DNA from: Flavobacteriaceae bacterium
GTDB lineage: Bacteria; Bacteroidota; Bacteroidia; Flavobacteriales; Flavobacteriaceae
Direction: 5' to 3'
NCBI GenBank assembly: GCA_023301205.1
Contig: JALZVC010000257.1
Location: 1 to 8,743, forward strand
DNA length: 8,743 nt
In this document: one piece after another, positions 5,944 through 8,743 of the stretch
Layout: each line of letters begins with the position of its first letter
Position numbering within the stretch: position 1 is the first letter of the stretch
Made by a program: the position numbers and the translations under genes
The notes under the pieces: generated by a model
Told to the model about the DNA's origin: nothing
The model's input: only the letters and a program-made list of their open reading frames with translations
Databases searched by the model: none

Positions 5944-6549
5944 TTATTTTTTTTCGGTTAGAAGCATAAACGCCCCGTAAACGATGTGAAATATACCAAA
6001 CCCAAGTACCCAAAGCCAAAAACCATAGCCAGGGTAACAGGCACAGATAAGTCCGAGGATGATTTCTGCATAACCAAGATACTTAATATTACTAAAGGTG
6101 TATTTAGAGGCATTAATTAAGGCAAGCCCATAAAATATAAGCATTAGTGCGCCAGTTTGTCCATATTTTTGTTGCTGGAGGATGATGAGTATATAAATCC
6201 CACCAGTAATGAGCGGGACTAAAAAACTCATGAGTAGTGTTCTGGTGGTCTTGTCCCAAATTTTTACACCGTCATTTTTAGCGCTTCTTGTGGTTATAAG
6301 TATGGCAGTCCCAACACTTAGTATGGCAATCAAAGCAAGATCTAAAAGTATTAATCGAAAGACGTAACCATCTAGTATAAGATACGCTCTCCCAGAATTT
6401 GCAACCAAGTAATAGGCGACGGCTGCACCAATAAGGGCATAAACCCCAGCAAGAATACCTGCCCAACCGCTTAAGGAGATAAATCGAGAAGACTTATTCA
6501 TTAAATTTTTAATCTCACTAATGTCTTTTAAATAATCTAGCTCGCTCAT
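5944..6549 (-). CDS. Six-helix membrane protein paired with the winged-helix regulator
   Basis: The protein has 201 residues with about six membrane segments (28-48, 65-87, 104-124, 131-147, 157-172 and 177-196). They follow a charged N-terminal helix, SELDYLKDISEIKNLMNKSSRF (2-23), probably cytoplasmic. I do not recognise a named catalytic family. Similar membrane proteins are found directly upstream of HTH_34 regulators in Bacteroidetes (recalled, not searched). It is the first gene of the regulator operon. Its ATG is 7 bases from the candidate operator at 6557-6575, and the regulator follows 6 bases after its stop. It might sense the membrane and hold or modulate the regulator, but nothing in the sequence proves this. 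Confidence 0.78.
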   Translation of the reverse strand: MSELDYLKDISEIKNLMNKSSRFISLSGWAGILAGVYALIGAAVAYYLVANSGRAYLILDGYVFRLILLDLALIAILSVGTAILITTRSAKNDGVKIWDKTTRTLLMSFLVPLITGGIYILIILQQQKYGQTGALMLIFYGLALINASKYTFSNIKYLGYAEIILGLICACYPGYGFWLWVLGFGIFHIVYGAFMLLTEKK

Positions 6550-6556
6550 ATTAAAG

Positions 6557-6575
6557 TACTTTGAAATACAAAGTA
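6557..6575. promoter_or_regulatory. Candidate operator palindrome, regulator block
   Basis: TACTTTG-AAATA-CAAAGTA has the same perfect 7-base half-sites and 5-base spacer as 5057-5075 but a different spacer sequence. That points to selection on the half-sites rather than recent duplication. The TAAAG extension (6552-6556) is also conserved. On the minus strand TTACTTTG (6576-6569) is one base from TAnnTTTG, so the site would overlap the promoter and the short leader before the ATG at 6549. It is also in the intergenic region of the divergent plus-strand gene at 6662. Confidence 0.68.
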
Positions 6576-6661
6576 ATAATATTTATTTCAAATCATCGAA
6601 TTTATTTAGAGATAATTATTAAATTAGACATCTAACAATTAAAAAAAATATAGATAAGATT

Positions 6662-7015
6662 ATGATAGGATTACTTTTAGCAATTGCAAATATTTCTGGC
6701 GGACTTTTACTGGGATTAACAACTTTAGATAAGTGGGATGGAGAGAGTGATTTTTTTAATAAAACAGCAGGTCTTCTTGCGCCTTTTCAAACAGTAATCG
6801 GGGGTGTGCTTATTGTGTTTTCAATACTTACTTTTAGAGGGAATATACTTTTTAATATTGCAAGTATTGTAGGGGGATTACTATTATTAACACACGTATT
6901 TAGCAAAGTTCCTTTATTAGAAAGTGGTTTAAAAAATGTGTCAGATAAGTTGATGCCTTTCAAGGCAATTATAGGTATTGGTCTTATCGTAATTGGTGTT
7001 TTAGGTATATTTTAA
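6662..7015 (+). CDS. Tandem-repeat small membrane protein, unknown function
   Basis: The protein has 117 residues and four hydrophobic segments in two pairs. Residues 3-59 and 61-117 align without any gap, 58 positions apart, with about 19 of 57 identities by eye. The fixed points are I-A-I-GGLLL (8-17 and 66-75), L-PF (39-42 and 97-100) and the helix IG--LIV---L (46-56 and 104-114). Each unit is helix, a polar loop with charged residues, and helix, so the protein arose by internal duplication or is a double-unit version of a single-unit family. I do not recognise the family. The gene diverges from the regulator operon and shares its 112-base control region, so it may be under the same palindrome. 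A poor terminator candidate follows at 7135-7162. Confidence 0.75.
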   Translation: MIGLLLAIANISGGLLLGLTTLDKWDGESDFFNKTAGLLAPFQTVIGGVLIVFSILTFRGNILFNIASIVGGLLLLTHVFSKVPLLESGLKNVSDKLMPFKAIIGIGLIVIGVLGIF

Positions 7016-7039
7016 TTTACTGATTTTTTTTTATTCTCA

Positions 7040-7057
7040 ATTACGTTATCCCGTAAT
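7040..7057. repeat. Short inverted repeat after the tandem-repeat membrane gene
   Basis: ATTACG-ttatcc-CGTAAT gives a 6-base perfect stem with a 6-base loop, 25 bases after the stop codon at 7015. It is preceded by a T-rich run (7024-7032) and not followed immediately by one, so it is not a classical terminator. It may be an mRNA 3'-end stem or a small operator. Confidence 0.3.
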
Positions 7058-7134
7058 GTGCATAATTTTTAATGATTCATCTTTGAATTATATAAATCAT
7101 GCATTATAAATTGGGGAGTTTATATGTGATTTTT

Positions 7135-7162
7135 AGGGCAGCTTTTAAGGCGGCCTTTTTTT
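7135..7162 (+). terminator. Possible terminator or attenuator hairpin in front of the DUF1801 gene
   Basis: AGGGCAGC, the loop TTTTAAG, then GCGGCCT can pair as an imperfect GC-rich stem with one bulge and one mismatch, followed by a T-tract at 7155-7162. It looks like an intrinsic terminator for the plus strand. It ends only 11 bases before the DUF1801 start codon. It would either terminate the upstream gene, with the next transcript beginning after it, or sit in the leader of the DUF1801 mRNA. Confidence 0.45.
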
Positions 7163-7173
7163 ATTTTTAACTT

Positions 7174-7539
7174 ATGAAACCTGCTTTAGAATATATATTA
7201 AAACAACCTGAACCATTTAAAAGAATGCTTCTAGAAGTGCAGGTGTTAATAGAAAATACACTGCCTAGAAATGAGCTATTTTATAAATGGAGATTACCTA
7301 TTTATTATAGCGAGGGCTGTCCAGTATGTTATTTAAATGTAAATAAGAAAAAAAATTATGTAGATGTTTGTTTTTGGACACGAGAAGATTTCAATATTCA
7401 CTTAGACATCCTTGTTTCTGAAAATAGAAAATTTGTAAAGTCCCTCCGTTACTTTAAATCTGAGGATATGGATGGCAAAATATTAATTGAGTGTCTGGAA
7501 GAAGCTAATCGAACTAAGAAAAAGGGGTATACTGCTTGA
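7174..7539 (+). CDS. DUF1801 (YdhG-like) family protein
   Basis: The protein has 121 residues, is soluble and has no signal peptide. The family features are an N-terminal helix (1-30, ending in LIENTLP), KWRLPIYYSEGCPVCYLN (38-55), NYVDVCFW (61-68) and KSLRYFKSEDMDGKILIECLEEA (89-111). This is the alpha/beta layout of DUF1801, a family of small cytoplasmic proteins with an unproven role. The C-terminus is basic (RTKKKGYTA). The ATG at 7174 matches the usual N-terminal end of family members, and no in-frame alternative upstream is needed. It stands alone, with a possible hairpin leader upstream and a REP-like element 22 bases downstream. Confidence 0.85.
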   Translation: MKPALEYILKQPEPFKRMLLEVQVLIENTLPRNELFYKWRLPIYYSEGCPVCYLNVNKKKNYVDVCFWTREDFNIHLDILVSENRKFVKSLRYFKSEDMDGKILIECLEEANRTKKKGYTA

Positions 7540-7561
7540 CTAAATTGAAGCGCAAATAACA

Positions 7562-7585
7562 GTCATCCTGAGCTTGTCGAAGGAC
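7562..7585. repeat. REP-like extragenic element
   Basis: GTCATCCTGAGCTTGTCGAA followed by GGAC is a sequence I recall as a very frequent extragenic repeat in Bacteroidetes and other genomes, usually near gene ends. TCCT and AGGA form a short palindromic core. It lies 22 bases after the DUF1801 stop. Such elements can act as transcript-end hairpins or are mobilised by REP-associated tyrosine transposases, none of which is in the window. Confidence 0.6.
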
Positions 7586-7684
7586 AAATTCACACAATTA
7601 ATAAACGACTTATGACAATCAACCAATCGCTGAGCTAATTGTAAGCGCTTAGAATATGGATAAAAATAGAAATGACATGGAATA

Positions 7685-7721
7685 GGTTATCAATTGAGTA
7701 AACCAGAAAAGCCTGATAACC
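7685..7721. repeat. 8-base inverted repeat just after kdsA
   Basis: GGTTATCA (7685-7692) and TGATAACC (7714-7721) are perfect reverse complements separated by 21 bases, starting 5 bases beyond the kdsA stop codon. The RNA from the kdsA side would form a stem right after the stop. There is no T-tract behind it, so a standard intrinsic terminator is not supported; it may stabilise the mRNA end. The rest of the 187-base gap (7540-7726) also holds the palindrome TAAGCGCTTA at 7642-7651. I see no gene in the gap. Confidence 0.45.
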
Positions 7722-7726
7722 AAAAA

Positions 7727-8545
7727 CTAAAGACTACGAGCCACTTTCCTAATCGCAACAAGATCTGTCAACAACTTCTCAAGCTTTGAGATATCAAGCA
7801 TATTAGCGCCATCACTTTTTGCATTAGCTGGATCAAAATGAGTTTCTATAAAAAGCCCGTCTACGCCAGTTGCTATTCCTGCTTTAGCAATAGTAGCTAT
7901 CATTTCTGGTCTACCGCCAGTAACACCAACACTTTGATTAGGTTGTTGTAAACTATGTGTAACATCAAGTACTACTGGGGCATATTGCTTCATCGTTGGG
8001 ATACCCCTAAAATCTACAATCATATCTTGATATCCAAACATGGTACCTCTATCTGTAATCCACGCTTTATCACTACCGGCATCTTTTACTTTTTGCACGG
8101 CGTGTTGCATCGCTTCTGGACTCATAAATTGCCCCTTTTTAAGATTCACGACTTTTCCAGTTTTTGCAGCGGCAACCACAAGATCAGTCTGGCGCACTAA
8201 AAAAGCTGGGATTTGTAACACATCTACATATTGCGCTGCAACGGCAGCTTCGCTCGCTTCGTGAATATCTGTAACGGTAGGGACTTTAAATGTTTCTGAA
8301 ACTTTTTGTAAGATCTCTAGCGCTTTTTGATCACCAATACCTGTAAAGCTGTCAATACGACTTCGGTTTGCTTTGCGGTAACTCCCTTTAAAAATAAATG
8401 GGATTTCCAGCTTATCTGTGATCGTAACAATCTTCTCTGCAATGCGCATTGCCATATCCTCACCTTCAATGGCACAAGGGCCAGCGAGTAAGAAAAAGTT
8501 ATCAGATGTGGTGTGTTTTATATTTGGAATTTGGTTGAGCCTCAT
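7727..8545 (-). CDS. kdsA: 3-deoxy-8-phosphooctulonate synthase (KDO-8-P synthase), metal-dependent type
   Basis: KdsA condenses phosphoenolpyruvate with arabinose-5-phosphate to Kdo-8-phosphate in the cytoplasm, the entry step of lipopolysaccharide inner-core Kdo synthesis. The 272-residue TIM-barrel sequence has FLLAGPCAIEGE (18-29), KGSYRKANRSRIDSFTGIGD (53-72), VPTVTDIHE (88-96), LQIPAFLVRQTDL (110-122), VNLKKGQFMSP (133-143), TDRGTMFGYQDMIVDFR (164-180), DVTHSLQQP (194-202), VTGGRP (208-213) and GLFIETHFDPANAKSDGA (230-247). C24 in GPC, H197, E234 and D245 line up with the metal ligands of the Aquifex enzyme, whereas E. coli KdsA has Asn at the Cys position; I therefore infer the metal-dependent class. 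The stretch after KANRS differs from E. coli in the Bacteroidetes manner. The start at 8545 follows a perfect TATCTTTG element, and no partner Kdo gene is adjacent. Confidence 0.97.
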   Translation of the reverse strand: MRLNQIPNIKHTTSDNFFLLAGPCAIEGEDMAMRIAEKIVTITDKLEIPFIFKGSYRKANRSRIDSFTGIGDQKALEILQKVSETFKVPTVTDIHEASEAAVAAQYVDVLQIPAFLVRQTDLVVAAAKTGKVVNLKKGQFMSPEAMQHAVQKVKDAGSDKAWITDRGTMFGYQDMIVDFRGIPTMKQYAPVVLDVTHSLQQPNQSVGVTGGRPEMIATIAKAGIATGVDGLFIETHFDPANAKSDGANMLDISKLEKLLTDLVAIRKVARSL

Positions 8546-8564
8546 TACTTCAAGTTTAGAAATA

Positions 8565-8572
8565 CAAAGATA
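8565..8572 (-). promoter_or_regulatory. Candidate -7 element (TATCTTTG) for kdsA
   Basis: On the minus strand 8572-8565 reads TATCTTTG, identical to the element in front of the LKR-like gene at 306-313 and a perfect TAnnTTTG. It lies 19 bases before the kdsA ATG, giving a leader of roughly 12 nt. It indicates that kdsA is transcribed separately from the upstream T9SS-protein gene. No clear -33 TTTG is seen. Confidence 0.5.
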
Positions 8573-8622
8573 CTCAAATTGATAGGTTGGGTATCACATA
8601 ATGAAATTTCCGAAGTGAAAAT

Positions 8623-8743
8623 TTACTGCTTTACTATTTTTAGAACTTGGGTGTTGTTTTCAATATCGGTTATGCGAACAAAGTAAACTCCCGAAGAGAT
8701 AGTAGCTAGTTGAACAACAGTTGCGTTAGTTGAGGTTGTAATA
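8623..8743 (-). CDS. C-terminal end of a T9SS-secreted protein (type A sorting domain), partial
   Basis: Only the last 39 residues and the stop (8625-8623) are in the window; the rest lies beyond 8743. The end reads ...TNATVVQLATISSGVYFVRITDIENN..., then QVLKIVKQ. The pattern hydrophobic-x-L-x-x-x-x-S-G-V-Y-F-V-R-I, followed by a short loop and a V-x-K-I/V-V-K strand, is the classic Por/type IX secretion C-terminal sorting domain of Bacteroidetes. The protein is therefore probably exported across the outer membrane and attached or released at the cell surface. The catalytic or binding part cannot be seen. Its stop is 77 bases upstream of the kdsA start and on the same strand. Confidence 0.9.
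   Translation of the reverse strand, partial: ITTSTNATVVQLATISSGVYFVRITDIENNTQVLKIVKQ

Noticed and set aside
7955..8264. Two open frames on the plus strand opposite kdsA
   Set aside because: They are antisense to a textbook kdsA sequence, and neither translation resembles a protein family.
1..8743. CRISPR array, insertion sequence, prophage or plasmid origin
   Set aside because: No regularly spaced repeats, transposase, integrase or replication gene was seen; all genes look like ordinary flavobacterial chromosome.

Overview
The window is AT-rich chromosomal DNA from a member of the Bacteroidetes, most likely a marine flavobacterium (Dokdonia/Krokinobacter-like; the genus is a guess). Four signals agree. 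The tmRNA encodes the tag GENNYALAA. Several genes are preceded by the Bacteroidetes -7 element TAnnTTTG rather than by Shine-Dalgarno sites. A C-terminal type IX secretion (T9SS) sorting domain runs in from the right edge. The KdsA protein is of the metal-dependent kind with a Bacteroidetes-like sequence. There is no insertion sequence, phage gene or CRISPR array.

Layout, left to right. (1) 1-182, minus: 5' part of tmRNA (ssrA), cut by the window edge. (2) 357-1574, plus: a free-standing lysine-ketoglutarate reductase (LKR)-type dehydrogenase, divergent from the tmRNA. (3) 2721-1575, minus: three tightly packed genes, namely a 38-aa ORF missed by usual length cutoffs, a DUF2809 membrane protein and a DUF1361 membrane protein. 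The last ends exactly against the stop codon of the LKR-like gene. (4) 6549-2853, minus: an envelope module in two blocks. The upstream block encodes a polytopic membrane protein and a small winged-helix regulator. The downstream block encodes a small membrane protein, a Coq4-like protein and CreD. A DoxX-like gene with its own promoter-like site lies between the blocks. (5) 6662-7015, plus: a membrane protein built of two tandem 57-residue repeats, divergent from the regulator block. (6) 7174-7539, plus: a DUF1801 protein with a structured leader. (7) 8545-7727, minus: kdsA (Kdo-8-phosphate synthase). (8) 8743-8623, minus: the end of a T9SS-exported protein.

The most interesting reading is of block 4. 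The same perfect palindrome, TACTTTG-N5-CAAAGTA, sits a few bases upstream of the start codons of the first gene of both blocks (6557-6575 and 5057-5075). It is the obvious candidate operator for the winged-helix protein, and would join that protein, its membrane partner, the small membrane protein, Coq4-like and CreD into one self-regulated regulon. The tandem-repeat membrane gene may be a third member, because it diverges from the same intergenic region. The role of a Coq4-like protein is unexplained in a lineage expected to use menaquinone rather than ubiquinone.

Other observations are a 38-aa ORF that looks like a truncated paralogue of its DUF2809 neighbour, REP-like extragenic repeats at 2738-2814 and 7562-7585, and convergent genes with zero bases between their stop codons. 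No stretch longer than 300 bases lacks a gene.
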